A DNA stretch of 31,186 nt from Thoreauomyces humboldtii (taxonomy: Eukaryota > Chytridiomycota > Chytridiomycetes > Spizellomycetales > Powellomycetaceae). The position numbers and the translations under genes are program-made. The number at the start of each line of letters is the position of its first letter. Positions within the stretch are counted from its first letter, which is position 1. The notes below the pieces were generated by a model that saw only the letters and a program-made list of their open reading frames with translations, ran no database searches and had not been told where the DNA came from. Shown piece after piece: positions 1 through 8,227 of the stretch. The stretch spans positions 1 to 31,186 of the forward strand of contig JADGJA010000197.1 of NCBI GenBank assembly GCA_027596035.1. Reading direction: 5' to 3'.

Positions 1-72
1 GCCCCCTACATGTACCGTGGCCCTGCCGGGTGCTTGGTTCAACTCCAACACCTTGGCTTCATCTAGCCCATT

Positions 73-1176
73 CTACAGCTCGCGGTGAGCTCCCGTCCAC
101 TCGACGAAAGGTTCATGTAGTTTGTTGACAGTGACGGACGAGTCGTTCCCCCTCCTCACAACAGTCGCATAGTCCAGAAACGTCATGAACCATGAAATAC
201 AATATGCTATGTACTCCATGCGTCGAGCAATTTCCCTCTCTTGAACTATATCCCAGGCTGCGTGATTCCGCGCGAACGAAGCAAACACCTTCGGACGGAT
301 CCTTAGACCCGTTGATGAGGCAAATGGCAGGGACGTGTACATCATCGGAAGAAGCATGGGAGCAAGTCCAGCCTCGAAAAACGACAGCTCTTCTCACCAA
401 ATCCCATCTATGTAGGTAGTCCAAAACGCAGCTGTCTCTTGCATCTCGCGTAGAGTCCCGAAAAACCACTCCCGATGTCCCTTTCCGTTTCCTTTCTGAC
501 ATCTGCATGGTAGATTTCCCAACCACCGCCTACGGAGCTTGAGCTCCTTGTGAATCAAACTTTAACAGAACATGTTGTACTTGACTGGAATCTGAGCGGC
601 TAGGACTGGTCGTTGGCCACATTTCCTGGCCCATTGCTGGATACGCTTCTCCAATTTCGAAGCAGTACATCCAACTTTCCAGTTCCTCTTGGTTACCCTC
701 GACGACGTCGCACTCTCGTGACGATAAATGTAGATGAAACCCGGTCCATCTTTGGATCTTGGCCCTTGCAGCAGGCGCTTGAAGAGGGGAAGCAAGTAGC
801 ATCGTTGTACGCGCTTTGAGACCCTGTTGAAGTCGTTTCGCACGACCTTGGGTTCTGGAATGTATACGGGCTTAGTCGACGACTTTTGCGGTTCTTTGTT
901 TGCAGTCCTTTTCTGTGCTTTCATACTTCTGGTGTATGGCAGCATATGTATGCCTGATTCCATGGCTGAGAGATCTTGTCGCTCATGTGGGCATTCCATC
1001 GCGGATTTATGCGGTGCTCGTATGGTGCATTTTTTCTTACCCTCTGGCTTGCCCTCTGGCTTGCCCTCAACGTCCTGTGTGTGTCTGATATATATTTCTG
1101 CGAGAGCAGGTTTTGACAGCAACCATAGTGCTACGACAAACGAGGCTAGCAGTACAAGCAGTGGCAGCAAAGTCAT
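73..1176 (-). pseudogene. GIY-YIG (T5orf172-type) nuclease with N-terminal membrane segment, interrupted by two in-frame stops
   Basis: One minus-strand frame runs from an ATG at 1176 to a stop at 73, broken by TAA at 562-564 and TGA at 394-396. It starts with a hydrophobic segment (MTLLPLLVLLASFVVALWLL), then a Lys-rich stretch with an EGKP repeat. A T5orf172/GIY-YIG core follows: GFIYIYRH, WKVGCTASKLEKRIQQW, and beyond the TAA, LIHKEL, a CxC pair and HREWF. These are the expected motifs of this nuclease family, in the expected order. The TAA falls where the family normally has a Glu just before LIH, which is thought to be catalytic. The same frame stays open after the TGA and looks coding. 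T5orf172 proteins are common in large DNA viruses, phages and fungi. An upstream extension to 1365 encodes a GT microsatellite and is probably not translated. I infer a decayed nuclease; read-through or a sequence error is possible. Confidence 0.7.
1036..1075. repeat. 12-bp tandem repeat inside the GIY-YIG frame
   Basis: GGCTTGCCCTCT is repeated about two and a half times. On the minus strand it encodes the EGKP repeat of the nuclease linker. Confidence 0.7.
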
Positions 1177-1201
1177 GTGTGTTTGTGTGTGTGTGTGTGT
1201 T
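1176..1201. repeat. GT microsatellite
   Basis: An almost uninterrupted run of GT dinucleotides (one TT interruption) lies immediately upstream of the proposed ATG at 1176. On the minus strand it would read as Thr-His repeats, which argues against a start further upstream. Confidence 0.9.
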
Positions 1202-1460
1202 CCGCGTCTTCTCTGCATACCAGCGCTTATCTGGATGTAGAAGAAAGCAAAATTGTGTTCCCTCTGCAGATCGTGGTCTAGACTAACGCAGCGAAACATT
1301 AAGAAGGGCAGCCCCAAGCGATCGGCGCATGAACAGAGCTCAGGTGCGGTCAACTTGGTCTGCAACGGTTGTTTGAAGCTCAGCTGGTGTTCAGGTGAGC
1401 TTCAAAGAAGAAACAGAGATTGATGTGACGGAATGGACCCGAGGAGTGAGCAGCTTAGGC

Positions 1461-1898
1461 CTAGATGGCCCGTGTCGTAGACGTAGTGGCCTTTCGATGG
1501 TTTACAAAAACTCGCTTGATGCAGACAGCAACGTACGATTGCCGCCTTTCAACCGTTATGTTTGCTGATGGGAACCTTAATTGCGTTCTCATTGCCAGTG
1601 CATCGGCCATGGCTTCAGCGTTTGGGTCCGACATGTGAAGCTCGTTCGAACTTGAGAGCTGAGTGGTTTCAATGTTGATGTTAACCGTCTGGGAATTGGA
1701 GCGTGTACTGGCACCGATAATCAACAGCGTTGCATAGTCCTGAACCAAAGCGGCAAACGCTTCTTGATCCTCTCCGCTCTGGCCCGCAAGGCAGATGGCC
1801 GCACTCAAGGAATCCAGGGACCCTCGGGTCATATTGGTCGACGACGTGGTTCGTGGCATTATTTCAGAAAGATGGTGGGTTGTCTCGGTTCTTACCAT
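1461..1898 (-). CDS. hypothetical 145-aa protein of the viral-like block
   Basis: I do not recognise this protein. The N-terminus is Ser/Thr-rich. Residues about 42-65 form an amphipathic stretch (EDQEAFAALVQDYATLLIIG). After it come alternating hydrophobic segments suggesting beta-strands (TVNINIETT; ITVERRQSYVAVCIKR). No membrane segment, signal peptide or known catalytic motif is visible. The start at 1898 directly follows a TTTTTTTTT run and CATACAG; a second Met (MPRTT) at residue 14 is an alternative. It lies between the GIY-YIG gene and the small helical gene, all on the minus strand, so it probably belongs to the same element. It is an uninterrupted frame of reasonable length, but there is no independent support that it is expressed. 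Confidence 0.45.
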   Translation of the reverse strand: MVRTETTHHLSEIMPRTTSSTNMTRGSLDSLSAAICLAGQSGEDQEAFAALVQDYATLLIIGASTRSNSQTVNINIETTQLSSSNELHMSDPNAEAMADALAMRTQLRFPSANITVERRQSYVAVCIKRVFVNHRKATTSTTRAI

Positions 1899-2055
1899 CT
1901 GTATGAGAAAAAAAAAGAGTCCTTTGAACCGCGGTTCTTCGTTTGGGCCGACAAAGCGTCCAGTCCGACAAGAGCCTTCTTTGGTTGGTACGGTTTCGAC
2001 GAAAAGTACTGTCTCTTTTCGTGGAAGTATTGAAAGCGCTCAGCTGTTATGACTG

Positions 2056-2283
2056 TTATGTTGTCCCTTGAAGATGGTATGGCACAAGTCGCTCTCCGTA
2101 CCTGTACAAGCGATACTGATCGATGTCGATCAGCTGAATATCATGCTTCTCGAGAAGGGGTGCTATCTGCTGCTCCAAACTCTTTCGCTGAGCCTTGGCG
2201 GATTTGAGCTGTTCTTGCGACTGTCGGACAGACGCGTGTGCGGCCAGATACGCTCGAAGCATTCCTTGAACCTGAGTGTCCAT
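2056..2283 (-). CDS. small helical protein with RLYRY-RLVPYHL tail (left paralogue)
   Basis: This 75-aa protein starts at the ATG at 2283 (MDTQVQGMLRAY), just downstream of AAAAAAAGTAACC. Residues about 5-45 are a charged, heptad-like helix (SQEQLKSAKAQRKSLEQQI). The C-terminus is a likely beta hairpin or tail, IDQYRLYRYGERLVPYHL. A clear paralogue lies at 15389-15781 on the other strand. They share the pattern LLR/LRA...VRxxQxxLKxAKxxRxxxE...RLYRYxxRLVPYHL. In the 14-codon tail most codons differ only synonymously, which shows that the reading frame has been under protein-level selection. I do not know its function. The helix-plus-short-tail form resembles small structural or nucleic-acid-binding proteins of DNA viruses, but that is only an analogy. 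Confidence 0.75.
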   Translation of the reverse strand: MDTQVQGMLRAYLAAHASVRQSQEQLKSAKAQRKSLEQQIAPLLEKHDIQLIDIDQYRLYRYGERLVPYHLQGTT

Positions 2284-2469
2284 GGTTACTTTTTTTGCTG
2301 TCGTTCTTTGTTCCTTGTCTATTGCCTTCCGAAAATAAAAGCCTGTCCGGTTGCGTTTGCAAAAGATTTTTATATGTCGCAAGGTCGAAGGCCGTTTCCC
2401 TTTGCCAACTCGACACCGCTTCTGCCGAGGTAGTGCGCATCTCCGAGTTCACCTGCCTCCTTCTACCTG

Positions 2470-2829
2470 CTACAGCTCGATGAGCAAGATATCCAGGCCT
2501 TCTACGGTTGAAGTAACACGTTCGATCATATGTAAGAGCAGGTGGACTTGACAAAGAGTTTCCTTATGCACTTCCGAATCGGTTTTACCTACGTGCTTCG
2601 GCAGCCTGTAAACCATTTCGGTAGCGATGTGAAGGGCACTGAGGTGTTTCCTTACGTTGGTAAGGCCAGCGCACAGCCTGTCAGAGAAATCAAGGATACA
2701 CCTCTCAGATCGCGCGTCTCCCTCCTCGGATTTTGCATCCCCCTGGGCAGATCGTGCGTCTCCCTCGTCAGATCTTGCGTCTTTCTCCCATTGGTTGCCA
2801 TCACGGCGCAGGTTCTGTGAATGGGTCAT
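2470..2829 (-). CDS. hypothetical 119-aa protein with DARSxxG heptapeptide repeats
   Basis: The N-terminal third contains about 3.7 copies of a 7-residue acidic/basic repeat (DARSDEG, DARSAQG, DAKSEEG, DARSE). The C-terminal 75 residues are predicted helical with regularly spaced hydrophobics (LTNVRKHLSALHIATEMVYRL and HLLLHMIERVTSTVEGLDILL). The ATG at 2829 lies about 50 nt downstream of a nine-T tract. It sits head-to-tail with the small helical gene at 2056-2283. I recognise no family. The repeats look intrinsically disordered and could be a flexible charged linker; that is inference. Confidence 0.5.
   Translation of the reverse strand: MTHSQNLRRDGNQWEKDARSDEGDARSAQGDAKSEEGDARSERCILDFSDRLCAGLTNVRKHLSALHIATEMVYRLPKHVGKTDSEVHKETLCQVHLLLHMIERVTSTVEGLDILLIEL
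2701..2781. repeat. 21-bp minisatellite coding the DARSxxG repeat
   Basis: About 3.7 tandem copies of an imperfect 21-bp unit remain in frame within the 119-aa gene. The copies vary at several positions, so the array is not recent. Confidence 0.75.
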
Positions 2830-3303
2830 CAGTTATAAGTTCTCGTTGTATATGACAGTGAGTGCCCGAAAAAAAAAGGCAGTCAGGCTTCGCGCTTGCG
2901 GTCCGTTACCATTGCTACTCCGCTTTGGCAGGAGCGAGCGAGCGTCGTCGTGTCGACCGGGCACAATGGCTGTTTATTCTTGAATTGGGTTCCGTTTTTA
3001 AAAGCAACAACTACATACTTCAAGGCAACTAGTCTTCATGCCGATTGCTCGAACATGGCGAACATGGCGAAGGGCAACGTGGCAGGATAGGATGGGGAAG
3101 ATCGTGGAAGGAGGCATCTGCCTTACTTAACTGTCGAATGGAATGAGTGTCCTGTTTCGTAATCAGAGGGTTTTTTCTCGATAGTGTCCAAGGGCGCTGC
3201 AGTTTACCCCGCGCGTTTAAATTGGCGCGCTTGAACGCGATCGTAGTTACAAACTTTATATTCGCTTCTGATAGGTTAACACCCTCCGCTTTTCTGTAAA
3301 CCC
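2830..3303. other. intergenic segment with a block homologous to 15011-15063
   Basis: This is the divergent intergenic region between the minus-strand small genes and the plus-strand primase. The block 3099-3151, containing ACTGTCGAATGGAATG, matches 15011-15063 at roughly 85 percent by eye. A second short block (GCGCTGCAG ... CGCGCGTTTAAA) also matches further on. Reading frames here are broken by stops, so it is probably non-coding, shared promoter or leader sequence, or a dead gene remnant. Confidence 0.5.
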
Positions 3304-4380
3304 ATGCCATCATCCAACCCAGACCTGTCCATTCAGGCTTTGACCAAAAAGGAACTCTATGAGATCGTACCGAGATGCTGGCCCGATCGGCTCCTCATCG
3401 CTAAGGATAAGGTGGGCTCAAAGAAGAACAGCAAGATATTTTACTGCTTCCGCACCCTTGCTGACTTTCTCAAAACCCTGCATGACGAATGCTCTGACAG
3501 ATGGTATTACGAGCTGATAGAGGGGGATCAACCGGCCGTGATGTACTTTGACATTGAGTGGTATCAGACGTGTGAGCCCTTTCCGTCCCCGCAAGACATA
3601 GTGCGCGAGATCATCGTGCAATTCCATAACTTCATGTCACTTAACAGCGTGGAACATGCACCAAAAGTAGCTGACTGGCTGCTGCTATGCGCCAACTCCA
3701 CAAAGCAAAAAGTTAAGTACTCATATCATTTGAGTTGCCGGGCAGGGTGGTTCCTCAATAGTTCCGATGAACGTAAAAACCTCCATCGTGCCTTTGCCTC
3801 ATACCTGCAGGAAAGTGACTCGCTTCTGTGCAGATTAATGCGGAAGGGAGGAAGTCAGGGACACCCGCTCGATCCCAGTGTGTACTCCGGATGGCAGCAG
3901 CTTAGGACCATCTGGTCTACCAAAATGGGAAGCGATCGAATGCTGGTACCGGTCGATCTTGACGGTTCTAGGTTGGAGATATCCGGTACACTGCAAAATA
4001 GTAAGTATTTTGTGACGTACATTGAAGCACATGAGAGAGCGTTGGATCTCAGCCTACTAGGAGTTGTAAACCCCACGCACTCGGTCCCAAACAAAAGCAA
4101 GCGTCATCCTCCTATGCGGCACGACGGATCCCTGAAAGTTTCCGACAGCCTCGAGCACCTGCTGGTAACTTCGCCAGTATCGACTAAGACCATTGCGGAC
4201 AATGATAGCACCATAGAGTTCTATCTGAAATGCATACCGAATGACGGAGCAGGGCAACCGTGGGAGGTTTACTTTGGCATTGTTGCCGCCTTCCAACGTG
4301 CGGGAGGTAAATGCAAGCCTCTTGTTAGTCCTTTGTTATGCATTGATGGACTTGAGCGCCCAGCTCGCGTGTATGCTTAA
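3304..4380 (+). pseudogene. herpes/PrimPol-type primase domain (AEP), N-terminal half of a primase-UL9-type helicase gene, truncated by an LTR-like insert
   Basis: This is an archaeo-eukaryotic primase of the UL52/PrimPol type. Motif I is MYFDIEW (D83, E85). Motif II is KYSYHL (S140-H142). Motif III is LDPSVYSGWQQLR with a downstream STKMG (D190, R201, K207), matching the DxxVY...R...K pattern of the family. Residues about 250-336 resemble the post-primase linker (QPWEVYFGIVAAFQRAGG). The genuine frame is lost at 4334, where a ~200-bp LTR-like element begins; the last 15 codons and stop at 4380 come from that insert. The UL9-type helicase resumes just beyond it on the same strand. The natural product was probably one primase-helicase protein of about 1,040 residues, a known architecture in large DNA viruses. 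A 22-nt GT...TTAG segment (4307-4328) could be an intron that puts the two halves in frame. Confidence 0.85.
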
Positions 4381-4530
4381 ACAGCTTGCACAGCCACCCC
4401 TTCCCTGCCTCCATATCTCTTCCCTCTTTTTCGCCTAGCGCTAATAAAAAAATACACATCTTCTGTCAATCTACATAGCGTTGAGCAGTTTCCACCACTG
4501 AGCACTCCCTCCTCGGATCCACGCTCAAGA
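4334..4530 (+). mobile_element. solo-LTR-like element, copy 1 (197 bp)
   Basis: It begins TGTTATGCATTGATGG and ends CACGCTCAAGA. It is flanked by the 5-bp direct repeat TCCTT at 4329-4333 and 4531-4535. A second copy of 205 bp at 17728-17932 is nearly 90 percent identical by eye and has a different 5-bp duplication. TG at the start, TGTT/AAnA ends and 5-bp target duplications fit a solo long terminal repeat of a Ty1/copia or Ty3-type element. The final CA is not intact (AAGA here, AATA in copy 2), which could be independent mutation of AACA. It contains AATAAAAAAA, a possible polyadenylation signal. There is no internal retrotransposon sequence in the window. Confidence 0.75.
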
Positions 4531-6635
4531 TCCTTCCCGAAGACAAGACCACGGTTATAGCCCAGTCTCCAATGGCCAGTGGTAAGACGTATGGGATGGC
4601 ACAGCTGATTCTGGCTACGCGACCAGCTCGCGTACTAGTTGCCGCGTCACGCACCACTTATGCCCAAAACGTGACTGCCGACCTGAATGCTAGGCTGCCG
4701 GTGAAGTTCCGATCTTACCACAAGGTAAGTGGCGACTTGGGCGAGGTCTCCTTCCTCGTAATTCAAATGGAAAGCCTTTGGCGCTTATCAGAAGCTGCAC
4801 CCTACGATTTGTTGCTCATAGACGAGGTTGAAGCTTGTCTCAAACAGTTCAGCTCCCCAACCATGCTCACCGCCTCTGGAAGGCTGATTAACAATGCAGT
4901 TGCATTCCAGAATATCTACAAAGAAGCCAAGCGTAGGGTGCTTTTGGACGCCTTCCTGTCGCAGCGCACAATCGATGTTGCCGAGTCTCTGGCAACCAGT
5001 ATCGACCCATCTGTCGATTCCGAAAGTGTTATTGTTACCGTCAACGAGCAGCTTCCGCCCCCATGTCAAGCTCTTCAGTACGCACGTTACGCAGTCTGGG
5101 AAGCAAATCTGCTGTCCGCTATCAAAGACGGAAAGCGTGTGGTTGTGTTTTGGGGCTCCAAAAACAAAGGAGAAGATTTTGAGAAGAGATTGAGACGCGG
5201 TCACCCCGAAACGAGACTGAAATTCTACCACGGGGCTGCCAACGATGATTTGGACAAGGATTTGAGCAGCGTCCGTGTTAAATGGGTTGAGCTGCAGGTT
5301 CTCATGTACACGTCGAAGGTCACAGTGGGTGTAAACTTTGACGTCAAGAACCACTTTGACCTCATGTTCTTTTACGGCTGTTCGGGAGGCTCTAGCGCTC
5401 GAGATGGGATTCAGGCATCGAAACGTGTGCGATATTTTAATGACAATACATTGCACTACTATATTAGTGGAGGTAGCTCAGGCCAGGTCGGTGCCGCGAC
5501 CATCGAAATGATAAAAGACAAGTTAGCAAACAAAAGAAGGCAGATCCAAGCACTCGATGTGGTGGTGGCCTCTCGCTACGCAGAGGATGCCCGAGAACGG
5601 CTTTATCACCAGCTGGGGCTGTCTTCTGAGTGGGGTGACGAACAGGAATGGCTTATTCGACTCCACTTACAGAACCTTCTCGAGGAACATAAGTCGAGTG
5701 ACAACTTTGCTAAGGAATTCCGGGGCTTCCTGCGGCGAACTGGGTTCACTTGCCACTTTGATGCAGAAACCATCGAAGGCATAGCAAACGTGAAGATGAA
5801 CACAGGTCTGGCCTACGAGGAGATTCCAGAGATTGATCCCGCACGCCTTGACGTCTTCCTGAACCGCACGCTGATCAAGACCGCCACGGCTGTGGAGAAA
5901 CTAATGATAACCAAATATTACTTTCGTTGCCAACTGGTTACGCTGCCCACGGAGGTTGAAGCGCGGCTATGGACATTTTGGATGAATCCTTTAGATCGGA
6001 AGCGGCTCCAGAACATCAAAAAAGAGACAGTGTCGTCACCAGAGCGTATTCACGCTCAGGACCGAAGAAATGTTCGTTTGGTCCCGTTTATGCCTGTCAC
6101 AGGGTCTCAGTTTTATTATGTGAAGAAGCTTTTAGAAATCATTGGGGCCGAGCTGTCGGCAGACACAACCACACTGGTCCCCATGCGGACCATCGAGGAG
6201 CTTCCTGAGAAACTTGATGCGCTGTGGCAAGAGCTTCCTGACGCATTCGAATTCAGGGGCACTCCATCCATGCCCAGCGAATTAAGACCGTGTGACGTTA
6301 AGCGACGGGCGTTAGAACTGACCAACAAGACTCTAACGGCTTGGAGCAATAGTCGGCTTGTTGCGGGCAAAGAAAACCGGCGACAGGTAACGGTAGGTGG
6401 CAAGAAAAGAAACTTTTACGAAAATTACACCATAAGAAATAAGTTCGAAGAAGCGTTAAGCGAAGTGAACGGCTCGGCTTATCCTGTCCATACGCTATGG
6501 CAATCCACGGATCCCGCCTTGAACGCTTCGCGTAACCCTGCTTTGAAAGCCCCCGCCGAACCGAATTCGCTAGAAAATATCATATACTCTGCGCAAGTCC
6601 TCATCCTAGCTATTTTGATTCGATCCCACACTTGA
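4531..6635 (+). pseudogene. UL9-type origin-binding superfamily 2 helicase (Herpes_ori_bp family), C-terminal half of the primase-helicase gene
   Basis: The frame is open from inside the LTR-like insert to 6635. The only early ATG (4572) is the Met of the P-loop itself (SPMASGKT), so it is not a natural start. Numbered from that Met, motif II is LLLIDEVE (residues 81-87, DEVE box), motif V is VLMYTSKVTVGVNFD (243-257), and motif VI is RDGIQASKRVR (277-287). These are characteristic of herpesvirus origin-binding helicases and their relatives in giant viruses and fungal elements. The roughly 380 C-terminal residues are not recognisable; they may bind DNA. The body is free of stops, so the insertion may be recent or the helicase part still under constraint. 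The probable role was melting the replication origin; an array of inverted repeats starts about 50 bp downstream. Confidence 0.85.
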
Positions 6636-6680
6636 GCATGTATATACATACAGCAATGCCAAAAGTAGTGTCTGCATCCA

Positions 6681-7120
6681 AGAAATTAGAGATCTCTTGT
6701 AAATATCCTGTACCGAGCAGGTATAGGTCAATCTCCATTACGGCAAATTAAAAAAAAAATAGTTTAAGCTTCCAGTTTCTCGATCATGCTCTCTTCCTGA
6801 AAAAGAATGGAGATCGACATGCAACTATCTTGTATCTATATACTGTACGGTGCAGGTCGATCTCCATTACGCCACTCGAATGAACGCATCCTTTTTTTTA
6901 TTGACCAGGCTTCTTTTTGAAAAAGGATGGAGATCGACATGCAACTATTTTGAATCTATATACTGATGGGTGCAGGTCGATCTCCATCGCGGCACTCGAA
7001 TTCAATGGGGGCTTTCAAAATACTTCTTTTTTCCATGCAAGACTTCTCTCAGAAATGGAGACGGAGGTCGACCTGTAATTCTCTTGGATTATTACACTTC
7101 TTGGTGCAGGTCGACCTTCG
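6681..7120. repeat. array of four iterated inverted repeats, candidate replication origin or regulatory array
   Basis: Units 2 and 3 have 17-nt arms ATGGAGATCGACATGCA (6807-6823, 6927-6943) and TGCAGGTCGATCTCCAT (6851-6867, 6971-6987). The arms pair at 16 of 17 positions around a 27-nt AT-rich loop, and the units are exactly 120 bp apart. Unit 4 (7062-7077 with 7105-7120) pairs at 14 of 16 positions around GGTCGACC. Unit 1 (6686-6738) is degenerate. Each unit is followed by a GCCACTCGAA- or CGGCACTCGAA-like box, and homopolymeric A or T tracts separate them. The array directly follows the UL9-type helicase. Palindromes with initiator boxes next to AT-rich DNA are typical of origins, but here that is inference; foldback repeats or terminators are alternatives. 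Confidence 0.7.
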
Positions 7121-7149
7121 CAGTGGGGCAGTGTGAATTCGAAGATTTG

Positions 7150-7500
7150 TGATTGACTCGTCTTGATGCTGATGTTGACTTCCGGAGATTCAGTGCGTGT
7201 GAACCGCACCAAACGTAAAGCTGTGTTCAGTTGCTTACGGCAACACAAAAAAAACCGCAGGCTCCCATGCGGTGGTGGGAAGACTTGGAGATGTCGAGCA
7301 ATCGGCAGACCCGGTTACGAATAAATAGCTAATGTAATAAATATGTTAACTAATAGGTTGATTTCAGCGAGCTATATGTACTAGAGTGGCTGCTGTACAG
7401 TGGCCCTAGTCAAATGATCGTCGTTAGAGAAGCGCCTTCACTGTCAAGCAAACAATAAATGCGGTATGTTCTGATACTCCATTTTTACCGTTTAGACGTC
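7150..7500. other. intergenic stretch, possible junction between viral-like block and host DNA
   Basis: No coding potential or clear repeat is visible. Base composition changes from the AT-rich array to GC-rich sequence after about 7500, where host-like codons begin. The element boundary may lie here, but I find no target-site duplication. Confidence 0.3.
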
Positions 7501-7516
7501 CCGTGAGTCCTTTAAC

Positions 7517-7787
7517 TGGGCAGCGGAACGCTCCGTGTCGACCGCGACGTCGCTATCGTGGGTCTCTCGGCGGAGGACCGGCAGAGCCTTCCCGGGACGA
7601 GCAGCTACGAACACGCCTACCACACCAACATGGTCGCGCTGTTCAAGCTCAGGTGATTCACCCGGCATGGGTCAGGGTCGCCGACGACCTCCACAAAAAT
7701 GTGGACTCTGTCCCAAAAGAGGAGACTGATGCTCTGCGGCCTGCGGCTCGACGGCTCCTCCGTCGCAAATTTGCAATCCTGCGCTGA
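7517..7787 (+). pseudogene. remnant of a host-like coding sequence (frameshifted)
   Basis: Two overlapping plus-strand frames both look like real protein and join near 7648. The first reads VDRDVAIVGLSAEDRQSL then HTNMVALFKL. The second continues VIHPAWVRVADDLHKNVDS and RRLLRRKFAIL to a stop at 7787. A single-base frame change is needed between them. Codons are C/G-ending as in the neighbouring ABC transporter. No start codon is visible upstream, so the 5' end is missing. I cannot name the family. It may be the tail of a host gene whose front was lost when the viral-like block arrived. Confidence 0.4.
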
Positions 7788-7793
7788 ATGAAC

Positions 7794-8227
7794 ACGGGAA
7801 CGCTTGGTCTCAAGACTTGGCCCTCCTTTAGGTTACCCAGCGGCTGGGTTCACGGCACATGCCTCACGCGACGTTACGTTCGTGGGGTTCGGAGGATCGG
7901 ACTGGCCTTTGACGGAGGGGCGGAGGGGCGGAGGGCTGTGGACGAGTGCAAGTTGAGCCGCTCTTTTCGACCGCTGTCCCTTCATCACTTTCTTACCGTT
8001 AAACGTGTCCTTTCGTTACCCGGTACGTCCTTGGCGTTGACTCTGACTACTCTTGTCATGCTCATCTCATCTTGCTCCATATAAAAGCCGTTCTCTTTGG
8101 CTTCCATCTGACTTCCCTCTACGCCAAGCCCTAACCCACCATGGGCTCTTTCTCCACTCCTCGCCGCCCCGTCGACAGCGCGTCGGTTGACCTTCTCGCA
8201 CCCACAAACACGACCGTCTCGCGCAAC
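7794..8227 (+). repeat. 434-bp direct repeat, parent copy (ABC transporter promoter and first 29 codons)
   Basis: This segment, from ACGGGAACGCTT to CTCGCGCAAC, recurs at 14317-14742 in the same orientation, nearly identical. The parent copy has one extra 8-bp unit (GGGCGGAG) in a short tandem run near 7917-7935. It covers the promoter with TATAAAAG, the 5' leader and the first 29 codons of the ABC transporter. Confidence 0.95.
8080..8087 (+). promoter_or_regulatory. TATA box of the ABC transporter gene
   Basis: TATAAAAG lies 54 nt before the start codon, which has a good context (CCCACCATGGGC). A pyrimidine-rich leader separates them, as in many fungal promoters. Confidence 0.6.

Noticed and set aside
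827..1240. Plus-strand 137-aa open frame over the GIY-YIG gene
   Set aside because: It is the shadow of the minus-strand nuclease frame; its Ser/Cys-rich and poly-Val/Cys content comes from antisense repeats.
4334..4530. The repeated ~200-bp sequence as a plain spliceosomal intron
   Set aside because: The D5 copy lies in the opposite orientation relative to its gene, lacks GT...AG at its ends on the gene strand, and has a perfect 5-bp duplication, which fits an insertion instead.
4572..4574. ATG 4572 as the natural start of the UL9-type helicase
   Set aside because: This Met is inside the P-loop (SPMASGKT) and the conserved strand before it is encoded upstream, so the real protein began earlier.
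4788..5456. 222-aa minus-strand open frame inside the helicase
   Set aside because: It is antisense to well-conserved helicase motifs and has no recognisable domain.
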